This document shows positions 53,101-57,898 of a DNA stretch of 64,000 nt, one piece after another. Each line of letters starts with the position of its first letter. Positions within the stretch are counted from its first letter, which is position 1. This DNA comes from Tubiluchus corallicola (lineage: Eukaryota; Priapulida; Priapulimorpha; Priapulimorphida; Tubiluchidae). The notes beneath the pieces are model-generated. The model was given only the letters and a program-made list of their open reading frames with translations, ran no database searches and was not told the origin of the DNA. The stretch lies in the NCBI GenBank assembly GCA_030141605.1, contig JAQGDQ010000123.1, forward strand, positions 248,001-312,000, written 5' to 3'. Both the position numbers and the translations under genes were made by a program.

Positions 53101-54565
53101 TGGTCAGCTCAGGTGACAAGTGCCACGCCTTGATGTGAACTTCCTGCCAGGTTTTTCTAGGCTGGCCAACAAGTCTCATGCCTTCAACTTGAAGTTGAGT
53201 GTGAGCTTATCTATCTATCAACTTCAGCAAATTGATCCTCTGCTCTTTGGAGATGACACAACTAACGTAGCCTTGTACTATGTAGAACATCAGCAATGGC
53301 CACTTGATCTGCCCTCTTCCACAAGTCAGCACACTAATCCTGTTTCCTATCTTCACCATACACATCCAGTGTATCATCTGCATTTAATGTGTCTGAAAAA
53401 TAGATCGTCACTTATTTATAATATTAAAGAATGTTTACTTGTTGAACTAACATTTCAAGAAATGTAAACTGTAAATGTAAATGCGTGAATATAAAGCAAT
53501 CTTTCTTTTATTTTTTAGGTTGAAATTTCTGCAGGACTGGATTGACAAAGGACCACCAATTGTTTTTTGGTTATCTGGTTTCTATTTTACACAATCTTTC
53601 CTTACAGGTAAAAAGAATTTTCATAGATTACAGGTAACTGTAAAAGTCAATGAAGTTACATACTTCTATGCAATACAAGGGTGAGTAAGAAACTCATTAG
53701 TATGTTGTTCTAAATTAATGAATTTTGCAATTGTTTTATTTAATTGCAGGGGCTCTTCAGAATTACTCTAGGAAATACGCAATTCCAATAGACCAGGTTG
53801 GGTTTGAGTTTGAAGTGACATCGGAGGATGCTAATATGCACGAAAGACCTGAAGATGGTGTTTATATTAAGGTAGCAATGTTGGAATACATCGTGGCTGG
53901 GTTATAGATGTTAAGCACATATTTCAAGTTACCATTACATGTTTATTGTTTGAGCACAAAGTACTTACAAGTTTATGAACTTGGCTGGTTGGATAAGTTC
54001 CCCAACTTTTCTGTTTCATTGCTGAAAATACTTATTTTTGTATCATGTGTTTACCAGAAAGCTTGGCCAATTATCTGTAATTTATGAAGTGTATCTTGTT
54101 TTTGAAACTCCAGAACTTCTGCCTTACTAAATAGAAAAAAAATGCCTTCCTTAAGTTTGATAGTGCACAGCCAGACATTATTTTGCACGTCACAAGCCAC
54201 TTCGCTTGATCTGAATCATGCTTGCCTCTGTACAAGCTATTATTTAAGTACTAATCTAATTTTTCCAGGGTCTGTTTTTAGAAGGTGCCCGGTGGTCGCA
54301 AACTGCTAAACAAATTGAAGAGTCACTTCCAAAAATTATTTATGATTGTATGCCTGTCATATGGCTGCGACCGAAAAAGTATGTTGATATGCTGAGAAAA
54401 AGGACATATGCCTGTCCTGTTTACAAGACCAGTGCCCGTCGAGGTGTACTGTCCACTACTGGCCATTCAACAAACTACGTCCTGACTATCGAGTTACCTA
54501 GTGACAAACCTGAGAAACACTGGATTAACAGAGGTGTTGCAGCGTTGTGCCAACTCGATGATTAA
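285..54565 (+). CDS. Axonemal dynein heavy chain, inner-arm DNAH3/7/12-like (5'-partial, 53 exons)
   Basis: This is the motor subunit of a ciliary/flagellar dynein, a minus-end-directed microtubule motor that works in the axoneme. I joined 53 exons with GT-AG borders, and all junctions keep frame, giving 2822 residues up to the stop at 54563-54565. The order is linker end, AAA1-AAA4, stalk with microtubule-binding domain, AAA5, AAA6 and C-terminal domain; exon coordinates are in the nine segment entries. Dynein hallmarks include [129 protein letters not shown] and [11 protein letters not shown]. Wording such as AYKIL after the AAA2 P-loop and the short HWINRG...CQLDD end resembles the DNAH3/DNAH7/DNAH12 group, but I cannot separate its members by eye. 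Full-length members are around 4000 residues, so about a third (tail and most of the linker) lies upstream. No frameshift or stop breaks the chain, so the gene looks functional. Confidence 0.95.
1364..1637 (+). repeat. 20-bp minisatellite, 13 full units, abutting a splice acceptor
   Basis: Thirteen consecutive 20-base units follow the pattern GTGYACRTTGAAAAGTARCA with no length change from 1364 to 1623. A partial unit (1624-1637) then runs directly into the tttgcag acceptor of the AAA1 Walker A exon. The repeat period is not a multiple of three, so the open frame seen across it on the minus strand is not coding. Confidence 0.92.
1638..3762 (+). CDS. Dynein exons: AAA1, main ATPase site
   Basis: The exons are 1638-1746, 1904-2102, 2328-2419, 2781-2872, 3128-3329 and 3610-3762. 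AAA1 is the principal ATP-hydrolysing module of dynein. Walker A GPAGTGKT lies at 1684-1707, followed by [13 protein letters not shown]. The next exon has [16 protein letters not shown] and Walker B within [10 protein letters not shown]. Sensor I is in [16 protein letters not shown]. The later exons carry [36 protein letters not shown] and [15 protein letters not shown], which lead into AAA2. All key nucleotide-binding residues are intact. The acceptor of exon 3128 is the tcttcag upstream of the more obvious cag at 3134-3136, because the latter would put a stop codon in frame. Confidence 0.94.
3477..3553 (+). repeat. TG-type microsatellite
   Basis: An imperfect TG/TGCG/GGGTG tract lies in the intron between the exons 3128-3329 and 3610-3762. 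Confidence 0.75.
4158..10136 (+). CDS. Dynein exons: AAA2
   Basis: The exons are 4158-4410, 6568-6698, 7832-7963, 8714-8983 and 9981-10136. The P-loop GETMGGKT is at 4200-4223, with EYKINPKAIT-like text ([18 protein letters not shown]) downstream. The Walker B region is [17 protein letters not shown], and the sensor run is [22 protein letters not shown]2 of dynein binds ATP structurally and usually does not hydrolyse it. The exon at 9981 encodes [20 protein letters not shown], the hydrophobic segment before AAA3. The 2.2 kb intron after 4410 contains a pogo-like element and a TA microsatellite. Confidence 0.93.
4556..4705 (+). repeat. Dispersed repeat, copy 1 (second copy at 58974)
   Basis: The sequence around CAGCCATGTTTTTCTATGGC is similar over about 140 bases to 58974-59112 in the first CBP intron. 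Shared blocks include CCATGTTTTT, ATGGCTAACT and CATATTAA. Neither copy has coding potential. The type of element is not recognised. Confidence 0.6.
4713..5700 (+). mobile_element. Non-autonomous pogo/Tigger-like DNA transposon with TA target site
   Basis: The element is 988 bases long. Its left end is CAGTAGTCACCGCTTAATAG, and the reverse complement of its right end is CAGTAGTCGCTGCTTAATAG, 18 of 20 identical. TA flanks both ends. A second, weaker inverted match (TTAATTG near GGTTCATTCAG) continues inside. A TA target and CAGT-type ends fit the Tc1/mariner superfamily, pogo branch. I recognise no transposase in it; the 65-residue frame at 5150-5347 has no known motif. Confidence 0.75.
5701..5772 (+). 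repeat. TA microsatellite
   Basis: An alternating TA tract, briefly interrupted by CTACTG and TAGT, begins at the right end of the pogo-like element. The sequence from 5773 to the next exon at 6568 shows no feature I can name. Confidence 0.8.
6897..7019 (+). repeat. Dispersed repeat (second copy at 16516)
   Basis: Sequence such as GATGATGATCATAAAAAG, AAGTGAACC, CAACGCATTTGT and AAGCCCATG recurs in the same order at 16516-16617. This copy has a short insertion (TTACAACATTATCTGAACC region). It is non-coding and intronic, of unknown class. Confidence 0.65.
9527..9875. mobile_element. Long palindromic (foldback) MITE-like element, copy 1
   Basis: About 350 bases are built of ACAATATTG/TTGTGACAATATT words and form one large imperfect inverted repeat. 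The left part has TTTGCAAATATTGGGACAAT followed by AAATGTGGACTTGCC; the right part has GGAAGTCCACATTT followed by CTCAATATTTGC. The fold axis is near 9700. A related copy is at 31376-31655. There is no coding content. Confidence 0.7.
10137..11735. other. Intron of 1.6 kb without recognised feature
   Basis: The sequence is AT-rich with no dynein exon, no transposon end I recognise and no long tandem repeat. Minus-strand open frames at 10686-10886 and 11376-11564 are short and unlike any family known to me. Confidence 0.5.
11736..18337 (+). CDS. Dynein exons: AAA3
   Basis: The exons are 11736-11858, 12427-12587, 13498-13578, 14848-14968, 16336-16398, 16997-17182 and 18111-18337. AAA3 is the regulatory ATPase module. 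Walker A GPTGTGKS is at 12523-12546. [20 protein letters not shown] follows, then Walker B in [10 protein letters not shown] and [12 protein letters not shown]. The next exons carry [12 protein letters not shown], then [20 protein letters not shown], and last [14 protein letters not shown]. The exon 16336-16398 is only 63 bases and would be easy for gene finders to miss. Confidence 0.93.
13734..14119 (-). mobile_element. Non-autonomous hAT-like element, copy A
   Basis: The ends are CAGGACGGGATTACTC at the left and, in reverse complement, GAAGGCTGGATTATGATC at the right. They are flanked by cttgcaat (13726-13733) and tttgcaat (14120-14127), an 8-base target duplication with one mismatch, as hAT elements make. 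The GGGCCCCT and CCTAGGGGC blocks next to the ends, and the inner run TTTTGCATTGCTGAATAA, match copy B at 46330-46641 in the opposite orientation. It includes an 11-base G run near 13790. There is no transposase. Confidence 0.8.
15064..15690 (+). pseudogene. hAT transposase C-terminal relic with 5' element end
   Basis: At 15303-15440 one frame reads SFSRLKL, a stop, then [17 protein letters not shown] and [14 protein letters not shown], ending in a stop. This is the hAT dimerisation region (family wording SFSKLKLIK..L..ERLN.L..LSIEND). At 15065 the sequence CATGGCTGTCAATGCATGGGC resembles the GGCCGTCTCAATGCATGGGC-like element ends seen in reverse at 18960. A tail around AATGTTTAAACATTGATTTTG is shared with 18587-18984 (reverse) and 56220-56610. 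It is internally deleted and not functional. Confidence 0.7.
16516..16617 (+). repeat. Dispersed repeat (partner of 6897)
   Basis: This is the second copy of the repeat described at 6897-7019, in the intron after exon 16336-16398, in the same orientation. It carries the same GATGATCATAAAAAGGTCAA, AACGCATTTGTGTACACTTG and AGCCCATG blocks. Confidence 0.65.
18587..18984 (-). mobile_element. Deletion derivative of the same hAT family
   Basis: The left end is CAGAGCCGTCTCAACAAC; the right end, near 18960-18980, is CCATGCATTAAGATGGCC. The flanks tttataaa (18579-18586) and tttatgaa (18985-18992) could be an 8-base target duplication with two mismatches. Inside, on the minus strand, is the tail ATGTTTAAACACAGATTTTG, then TTGGAAGTACC, shared with 56540-56565. 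There is no transposase coding left. Confidence 0.65.
19385..20020 (+). pseudogene. LINE reverse transcriptase C-terminal relic
   Basis: Scattered frames read [14 protein letters not shown] near 19405, [12 protein letters not shown] near 19630, LKSAYN near 19730, and [20 protein letters not shown] with SDALFESLF at 19826-19930. In order these match the post-palm region and C-terminus of CR1/L2-like LINE proteins (NVSKTKCM.F, LFK.Y....YG, LKVAYN, then the RK..YSF..R block). Several frameshifts and stops separate them. It belongs to the transposon, not to dynein. Confidence 0.55.
20464..25137 (+). CDS. Dynein exons: AAA4
   Basis: The exons are 20464-20685, 21295-21422, 22683-22807, 23197-23382, 24226-24393 and 25004-25137. 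The P-loop GVGGSGRHS ends at 22708. It has arginine where a Walker lysine would be, which is usual for AAA4 of axonemal dyneins and not damage. After it come [20 protein letters not shown] and Walker B in [10 protein letters not shown]. The following exons carry [11 protein letters not shown], then [18 protein letters not shown] and [15 protein letters not shown]. The donor of exon 20464 is placed at 20686, so that CA joins G-TAT to read MEQYLDDY. Confidence 0.93.
21921..22170 (+). repeat. 57-bp tandem repeat, about four units
   Basis: Units begin CTTCAATCTGTTAACTAC and run through CCATCCTGGTTGG and TCTCACAGTGT. Starts are near 21922, 21979, 22036 and 22094. Because 57 is divisible by three, long open frames cross the array, but they have no other support and lie inside the intron before the AAA4 P-loop exon. 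Confidence 0.85.
25583..31147 (+). CDS. Dynein exons: stalk coiled coils and microtubule-binding domain
   Basis: The exons are 25583-25745, 26546-26668, 27115-27282, 27936-28153, 28927-29134, 30650-30770 and 31008-31147. The first three form coiled-coil 1: [18 protein letters not shown], then [11 protein letters not shown], then [20 protein letters not shown]. The globular microtubule-binding part runs through [31 protein letters not shown] and [20 protein letters not shown]. Coiled-coil 2 returns from [20 protein letters not shown] to KWR-type text ([14 protein letters not shown]) and [18 protein letters not shown]. The antiparallel heptad pattern and lengths look normal for axonemal dynein. 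The large CT microsatellite (25919-26155) lies between the first two exons. Confidence 0.93.
25919..26155 (+). repeat. CT microsatellite of about 237 bases with a repeated interruption
   Basis: A nearly pure CT tract carries the interruption TTTCTCTCTCCCTCTTCC twice, near 26005 and 26111, which implies duplication of a larger block. It opens frames of LS or RE dipeptides in several registers, none coding. It lies in the stalk intron. Confidence 0.95.
28295..28421. repeat. Degenerate interstitial telomere-like tract between inverted arms
   Basis: Positions 28331-28378 carry CCCTAA-type hexamers (CCCTAACCCTAACCGTAATC and onward), the complement of TTAGGG. They are flanked by GTTTATACATTTCCCCAC (28295-28312) and its imperfect reverse complement GCATGGGGAATCGTAAAC (28404-28421). 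The whole lies in the intron between the two microtubule-binding-domain exons. The hairpin arms suggest an element rather than a simple telomere insertion. Confidence 0.7.
29135..30649. other. Stalk intron of 1.5 kb without recognised feature
   Basis: It is AT-rich. A minus-strand frame of 137 codons (29305-29718) is the longest in it, hydrophobic and without a family I know. No exon, TIR pair or tandem array was found. Confidence 0.45.
31376..31655. mobile_element. Foldback MITE-like element, copy 2
   Basis: This copy has the same words as 9527-9875 in the same order on its right side: CAATGTTGTGG, then CTACATTTCC, then CCATATTTGC, then TTGTGACAACATT. The left side has TATTGACAAAAAATAT and TTGGTACAAC. 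It is more decayed than copy 1 and lies in the intron before exon 31805-32006. Confidence 0.6.
31805..37414 (+). CDS. Dynein exons: AAA5 and strut into AAA6
   Basis: The exons are 31805-32006, 32475-32677, 32969-33073, 33362-33547, 33688-33768, 34819-34980 and 37254-37414. Key runs are [111 protein letters not shown]...[23 protein letters not shown] and [16 protein letters not shown]. The coiled [12 protein letters not shown]...[10 protein letters not shown] segment is the strut (buttress) that contacts the stalk. AAA5 has no nucleotide-binding P-loop in dyneins, and none is seen here. The exact AAA5/AAA6 border is approximate. Confidence 0.92.
34981..37253. other. Intron of 2.3 kb with ATT tract, GGGCAC repeats and an orphan frame
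   Basis: It contains an ATT tract near 35300-35330, four irregular units of the form GGGCACnnnnACATTT at 35991-36048, and a locally GC-richer block at 36640-36850. The minus frame 36600-36848 in that block (82 codons, with [20 protein letters not shown]) is unrecognised. No dynein exon was missed, since exons on both sides join in phase. Confidence 0.5.
37786..38699. mobile_element. Non-autonomous hAT-like element with G-run ends
   Basis: The left end is CAGGGGCGTTGTGC followed by AATTGGGGGGGGG; the right end in reverse complement is CAGTGGTGTCGTGC, with GGGGGGGGG after AAATT on the inner side. The flanks are gttatgtt (37778-37785) and gttacgtt (38700-38707), an 8-base target duplication with one mismatch. 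At 914 bases with no open frame of note, it is internally deleted. It sits in the 2.6 kb intron between exons 37254-37414 and 40026-40183. Confidence 0.75.
38871..39058 (+). mobile_element. LINE 3' tail, copy 1
   Basis: The sequence is similar along its length to 47098-47262: AAGCAGTATT, then [78 protein letters not shown] and ATAAATAMRTGYATTATT. It ends in an ATT microsatellite, as CR1/L2-type LINEs do. Confidence 0.7.
40026..45796 (+). CDS. Dynein exons: AAA6
   Basis: The exons are 40026-40183, 40472-40626, 41852-42058, 43811-43927 and 45593-45796. The first is not the longest open frame in its region. It was found by the run [20 protein letters not shown], which fits the phase-2 end of exon 37254-37414 (GGA GA / A GGT GAG). 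Further runs are [75 protein letters not shown] and [14 protein letters not shown]. The last exon is preceded by a tandemly duplicated acceptor region (45458-45592). Confidence 0.91.
41347..41705 (+). repeat. 69-73-bp tandem repeat, about five diverged units
   Basis: Units start CTGTAATCAGTAGCTAAC and contain CCCAGCAGTCTAGACTC and ATATCAGC. Starts are near 41347, 41416, 41489, 41560 and 41629. The array is in the intron before exon 41852-42058. Confidence 0.85.
42059..43810. other. Intron of 1.75 kb with TGTCCAAATG repeats
   Basis: Positions 42728-42790 hold four tandem units related to GTGTCCAAATGTCCYAT. On the opposite strand these resemble the GGGCAC..ACATTTGGGCAC units at 35991-36048. 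The 70-codon plus frame at 42271-42483 has no family I recognise. The rest shows nothing. Confidence 0.5.
43928..45457. other. Intron of 1.5 kb with no recognised feature before the duplicated acceptor
   Basis: It is AT-rich and has no exon, repeat array or transposon end I can support. Single TTGTTATAGCA words near 44850 echo the duplicated segment downstream. Confidence 0.4.
45458..45592 (+). repeat. Two-copy tandem duplication of a 3' splice-site region
   Basis: Copy 1 (45458-45528) and copy 2 (45529-45592) both run from TTGTTATAGCARGAACG through CTGYTATTTTRTTGTT to a TAG. Copy 2 ends exactly at the acceptor used for exon 45593-45796. Copy 1 ends in CTTAATAG, an acceptor-like site 64 bases upstream. 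Using it would add 64 bases and shift the frame, so it should be silent or harmful. Confidence 0.75.
45857..46046. mobile_element. Short MITE with TA-flanked inverted ends
   Basis: The left end is TATAGTCAAACCTTGTTATA and the right end in reverse complement is TATAGTCAATCTCCTTATAT, 15 of 20 identical. It is about 190 bases with no coding content. Inner text such as CCTCGCTTAATGCC and ACTCGCCATAACG gives further inverted similarity. TATA/TA borders fit a Tc1/mariner-type MITE. It begins 60 bases after exon 45593-45796. Confidence 0.65.
46330..46641 (+). mobile_element. Non-autonomous hAT-like element, copy B, with perfect 8-bp target duplication
   Basis: The direct repeat CTTACAAG occurs at 46322-46329 and 46642-46649. 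The ends are CAGGGCCAGATTATG and, in reverse complement, CAGGGACACATTATC. The subterminal blocks TTGGGGCCCCTAGGC and CTTGGGGCCCTATAGGCTGC mirror each other. The inside matches copy A in reverse. At 312 bases with no coding capacity, it depends on another element for movement. Confidence 0.87.
46837..47262 (+). mobile_element. LINE 3' end with C-terminal ORF2 remnant, copy 2
   Basis: Before the tail shared with 38871-39058, frames read [18 protein letters not shown] and [12 protein letters not shown]. These match the (F)SVAAPKLWNSLP...FK..LKTHLF motif at the C-terminus of CR1/L2-like ORF2 proteins. GLAPAYL-like wording appears near 46850 with frameshifts. It is 5'-truncated and not functional. 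Confidence 0.7.
47459..54565 (+). CDS. Dynein exons: C-terminal domain and stop
   Basis: The exons are 47459-47596, 48806-48969, 49653-49806, 51231-51489, 52484-52619, 53519-53607, 53750-53871 and 54269-54565. They carry [96 protein letters not shown] and YEFEV-type text ([11 protein letters not shown]). The final exon holds [28 protein letters not shown] and the end [15 protein letters not shown], with TAA at 54563-54565. This matches the extended C-terminal region of axonemal inner-arm heavy chains in length and wording. Confidence 0.94.
47635..47921. mobile_element. Possible MITE with GTTTAGACTATC ends
   Basis: The left side has CCTGTTTAGACTATCAGGC; the right side in reverse complement has GCGTTTAGATTTTTCGATAG then TCTAGAC. 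The match is loose and no clear target duplication was found. The rest of the intron to 48805 shows nothing. Confidence 0.35.
49466..49550 (+). repeat. GTA/GTG/GCA trinucleotide repeat
   Basis: An imperfect run of GGTAGTGGTAGTAGCAGCAG-type triplets lies in the intron before exon 49653-49806. Confidence 0.8.
50224..50352 (-). mobile_element. CR1-like LINE or SINE 3' end
   Basis: On the minus strand the sequence runs GGAGACTAGATGACCCTATG, GTCCTTCCTTGCCCTG and then ends in TCTATG hexamers (50224-50243). That layout resembles CR1-type 3' ends with their short terminal tandem repeat. No coding part is visible. Confidence 0.5.
51937..52001 (+). repeat. CTA/CTG trinucleotide repeat
   Basis: A CTACTACTGCTGCTG-type triplet tract lies in the intron after exon 51231-51489. 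The rest of that intron (51490-52483) holds nothing I recognise. Confidence 0.85.
52990..53480 (+). repeat. Unidentified repeat-like block in intron
   Basis: It begins with a TCATCATCATTATCATCATC tract and continues with GC-richer sequence (AGATGGGGTTGGACAGGGGT and CTGCCAATGGCCCACCTCC). It has a 115-codon plus frame (53120-53467) without a family I know. The composition contrast with the flanking intron suggests an inserted element, but no partner copy or end was found in the window. Confidence 0.35.
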
Positions 54566-54706
54566 TGCATTTACAACTGTAGGAATTTTTAATGAAATTA
54601 ACTGATATTTAGCTTAGCTTAATGAATGAGTTTGCTGAAACTTGTAGAATATTATATTTTTATCTTATTGCCTGGTAAAATCTCAGTAAGATTTCTGTCC
54701 ATATGT

Positions 54707-54712
54707 AATAAA
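54707..54712 (+). promoter_or_regulatory. Poly(A) signal of the dynein gene
   Basis: AATAAA lies 142 bases after the dynein stop codon, in AT-rich sequence. The spacing suits a short 3' UTR. The cleavage site cannot be fixed from the sequence. Confidence 0.6.
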
Positions 54713-56219
54713 AGACCATAATTTGTATGCATACTGTTTGAAATAGTTTTTCAAATATAACAGTTATTGTAATACATGTTAAAAATGTTTGTACTTTTTT
54801 ATGTTTGTTTTAAAATCAGCATTTAGCAAGATAAGTTGGGCACAGTAGATGACAACCCTAAAAGGGTCCGTAGCATTAAATGGCTAATAACCGCTATTAC
54901 ACAAATACATACATTCTTTGCTTGTTAAATTTGCCGTCTACTCAAACCAACAGTAGAATGGGGTGACAGTCCATTAATTGCTAACATTGTTTCTGTTAAT
55001 TTTCTGCTGCCGGTATGAGCGTTCGGGATTGGGGCCATTCTGACCCCTACTCCTGAATCGAGATTTTAAAGCATTTCAAGTAAAAAGCGTTCAAATTTTC
55101 TAAACAAACAAAAAATATAATATGTCATTTAACATTCATTGTTGGTGAATTAAACAATTTGGTCGTCAATATATTTTCCTGACACTTCAGTTAATTTTTT
55201 CACTTGAGGCCTGAATTGATCAATAGTTTTATTGAAAATACAATCCCAATGTTAATACAGTAAAATTATACATATATACTATGTATTGTCTGTTTTTTAT
55301 TTTTATGGACCTGGCGGCAATATCAAACAAAGTTTTTATTTTCTGGACTTCATCGTAAAAATTAGTTCATAAGTGCTAAAATGTTTCTGGGTTTGCCCTG
55401 TTGAATTTTATACGTTCAGGGTACAATACAATTTTATTGAATAAAAGCTCTCGGCTATCTACCATATTATATAAAAAGGTTTTTACTTTACATTTTCATC
55501 CTCGTTATTTGCAATCTTGGCACATCTGATTTCTGCCTAGGTGTTGCTACCTGACTAATATTTGTGAACAGCAAAATTAATCGGCCCATGGTCACAAATT
55601 TAGCCCAGTATGAGTGCATGATTTTGATTTCACAGGGCTAGGCTTACGGATAAAGCTCAAAAGTACGAATATCCTCGATGATTACAAATGGCACTGCAGT
55701 TCTGCTACTGCCTCGTCACATAGTACCTGTGTGGGCTACAGAGGAATGGCCGGGAAGAGAGAATGATGCTCTTCTGAAGACACTCATTCTTCTGAACATC
55801 AGAGCCAAACTAATCCGATCAGCGATATTAAAGGCTCATACTTGGGGAGAAAGCTCCTGCCCGCGCGGCCCAGTAGAGTGAGACAGGAGTGGATTCTGGT
55901 CACCTTCTGTACAGGATGTATAATGCTGGAATCTATACATCCAAACATGAGACTGCTGAAACGGAAAGCACCTGGTCAGATATGGAGCAACTGGAGCAAT
56001 CTTGGGTCTTAACCAAATGTTCGTCACTGTTATCGTCTAAGGACTGGGTGAGCTAGCTACCCAGTAGCTGAACGCTGTGTGCCTTTGACTGTGTCATCCA
56101 CTTTTGGGATATGGAGCAGCTGCAAGTGTTCTTATATAGACTTTAACCAAATGATCATCACTTATCAGTGAAGGTTGTCTAGAGGTTTGTTGTAGTGCTG
56201 CTCGAGCCCTAAGGGTGAC
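54713..56219. other. Intergenic sequence after the dynein gene
   Basis: Up to about 55660 it is plain AT-rich sequence. From 55670 to about 56200 it is richer in G+C and CpG, with frames on both strands (55678-55881 plus, 55836-56027 minus) that I do not recognise. It may be an unclassified repeat. There is no sign of a third gene with exons. Confidence 0.45.
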
Positions 56220-56610
56220 CAAATCCGATGCCTGTGAAAACAAATCAAATGAAAATAAATAACAGAAAATATTACGTAGCACAATGCTTGAACTGGTTTT
56301 CAATGTATATTGAAAATGCCATCCTGAAGACCATCGACTTAAAGCCAGTTATAAAGCAATTCTCTGCAAGCAAATTTTTCACAAATGTTTGTGCTGAACA
56401 CTTGATTAATAATAAATAATTCATAGTAATTTCATACTGTGCCATCACTACCAATTGTGTACTTACCATTTATATGTTCAAATTTTTGTGTTGTTTAATC
56501 CTTGCTGTGCACCATGTTTTTCAATGTTTAAACACTGATTTTGTTGGAAGTACCAATACAATAAATATAATCGATGTTTATCGAACATAGGGCCCTGTGC
56601 CTTGCTTTGC
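56220..56610 (+). pseudogene. hAT transposase C-terminal relic in the intergenic spacer
   Basis: The frame 56228-56419 contains LNWFSMYIENAILKTIDLKP and VIKQFSASK, the same dimerisation region as at 15303 but without the internal stop. It ends LINNK. The following tail AATGTTTAAACACTGATTTT and GGGCCCTGTGCCTTGCTTTG is shared with the other copies. No upstream transposase domains are present, so it is a 5'-truncated fragment. Confidence 0.65.
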
Positions 56611-56748
56611 TTGGAGACCTATTCCTAATAAGCTGATCAGAAATTGTTCAATAATCACAACCCATAATCACTGTTCGTTCACCGATCGGTTCAGCCCAAC
56701 ACTAATACTGATTGATTAATGATGAAATAAAATTCACTACCTCATAGT

Positions 56749-57031
56749 TGGAAGTTAGCCAACGTAACACTTATTTTTAAGAAAGGCCTGTGTAGTGATC
56801 CTGGTAATTATTGGCCTATTTCTTTAACTTCATTAGTATGTAAAGTCATGAGATCTATTTTGCGGAGTTATATCATTGTTCATTTTGAAAAGAATATTAT
56901 TTGACTCCTAACATGGATTCACTAAAGGCCATTCTTGCTTGACCAATCCAATAAGTTTTTTCGGTGATATCACTTCTATGCTTGATCAAGGAAGTCCTGT
57001 TGATGTCGTTTATTTTGATTTTGCCATGGCT
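56749..57031 (+). pseudogene. LINE reverse transcriptase fragment (CR1/L2/Rex-like)
   Basis: One frame from 56749 reads WKLANVTLIFKKGLCSDPGN and YWPISLTSLVCKVMRSILRS. After a frameshift or stops near 56890-56905 it reads HGFTKGHSCLTN, then SFFGDITSMLDQGSPVD and VVYFDFAMA. These are the N-terminal and palm A regions of a non-LTR retrotransposon reverse transcriptase (P.FKKGD..D..NYRPISLTS, QHGFR.G.SC.TNL, VDV.YLDF.KAF). The catalytic YxDD block is missing. It is a dead fragment in the intergenic spacer. Confidence 0.8.
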
Positions 57032-57299
57032 TTGCTCATCGAAGACTGCTTAGAAAGATTAAAGCCCATAGTGTTTCTGGAGTTACGGGTTTCTGAGTGT
57101 ACTCGCTTAACCCCTAATCACGACAGTATAACAGCAGTGTATTAATTGGTTCTGAGTAAACTGGAAAAATGATTTTCTATAGATGCACCATATCAAATAG
57201 TGCTTTTGTAGGACATAAAAATTTTTAGTTCCAATGTACTTTGGAGCAGTAAATTTAGAACAAGAGATTTCGATAAAAGATATGTAATAGTTCTCTATT

Positions 57300-57898
57300 T
57301 TTGAAAACTTGAAACATGAACAGAACAGACAACGGCGGTCGCCGTACAGCAGCAGAAAACTATGACCAAAGTGCGCACTGTGCTGGCGCATGCAGTAGGC
57401 GATCACGTGGTATTATGCTAATTACTTTTCGCTCGGGTGTTTCCGGGTCGGCAAACTTCGTTGTTTGTCGTAAGTTTTCACAGCGGCCGCCATTTTCACG
57501 TAGATTTTGGGCACCGGAGTTCGTAGATTTTATATTCGCTTTAGCTGCCTTAATTTGTGTTATGTATAAATTATTCTTTTCGAAAATATGCACGAGAGTA
57601 CCAGCAGTAAATATGTGCAAAAAACATTTTCGCTGGGCGTTCACATGTTCATATTACTAATGACTTTTGTACAGTGTTAATATGCGCATTGAGTAGTCGT
57701 TTTGGACGCTTGTTTACCTGTTAAAACTGTGATGCCCTGAACAGCCAACGAGATTTTATTATGAATTTTTACGTTTCTTTTATTTATTTGTTACTTTGCG
57801 AGTAGCTGATAATTTGGTGCAATTATTTTGAGTTGTGTAGTCACCGTTTCGTACTGCTTTGGTGAAAAACTTTCAAGCAGTTCGTTGTCAACATTACC
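57300..57898 (+). promoter_or_regulatory. Probable promoter and 5' UTR of the CBP/p300 gene
   Basis: This block is visibly richer in G+C and CpG than its surroundings. It contains NRF1-like GCGCATGC (57386-57393), an E-box CACGTG (57404-57409) and GCGGCCGCCATTTT (57483-57496), which includes a YY1-like GCCGCCATTTT core. Such motifs are typical of CpG-type housekeeping promoters without a TATA box. The transcription start cannot be located, and the motif calls rest on consensus only. Confidence 0.5.

Noticed and set aside
53120-53467. 115-codon plus-strand frame
   Set aside because: It lies inside a dynein intron, in a repeat-like block, with no family similarity I can name. Exons 52484-52619 and 53519-53607 join in phase without it.
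57316-57660. 114-codon frame upstream of CBP
   Set aside because: It lies in the CpG-rich promoter/5' UTR block, has no recognisable domain, and the minus strand is equally open. The CBP start at 57899 with KRQKLSSP is clear.
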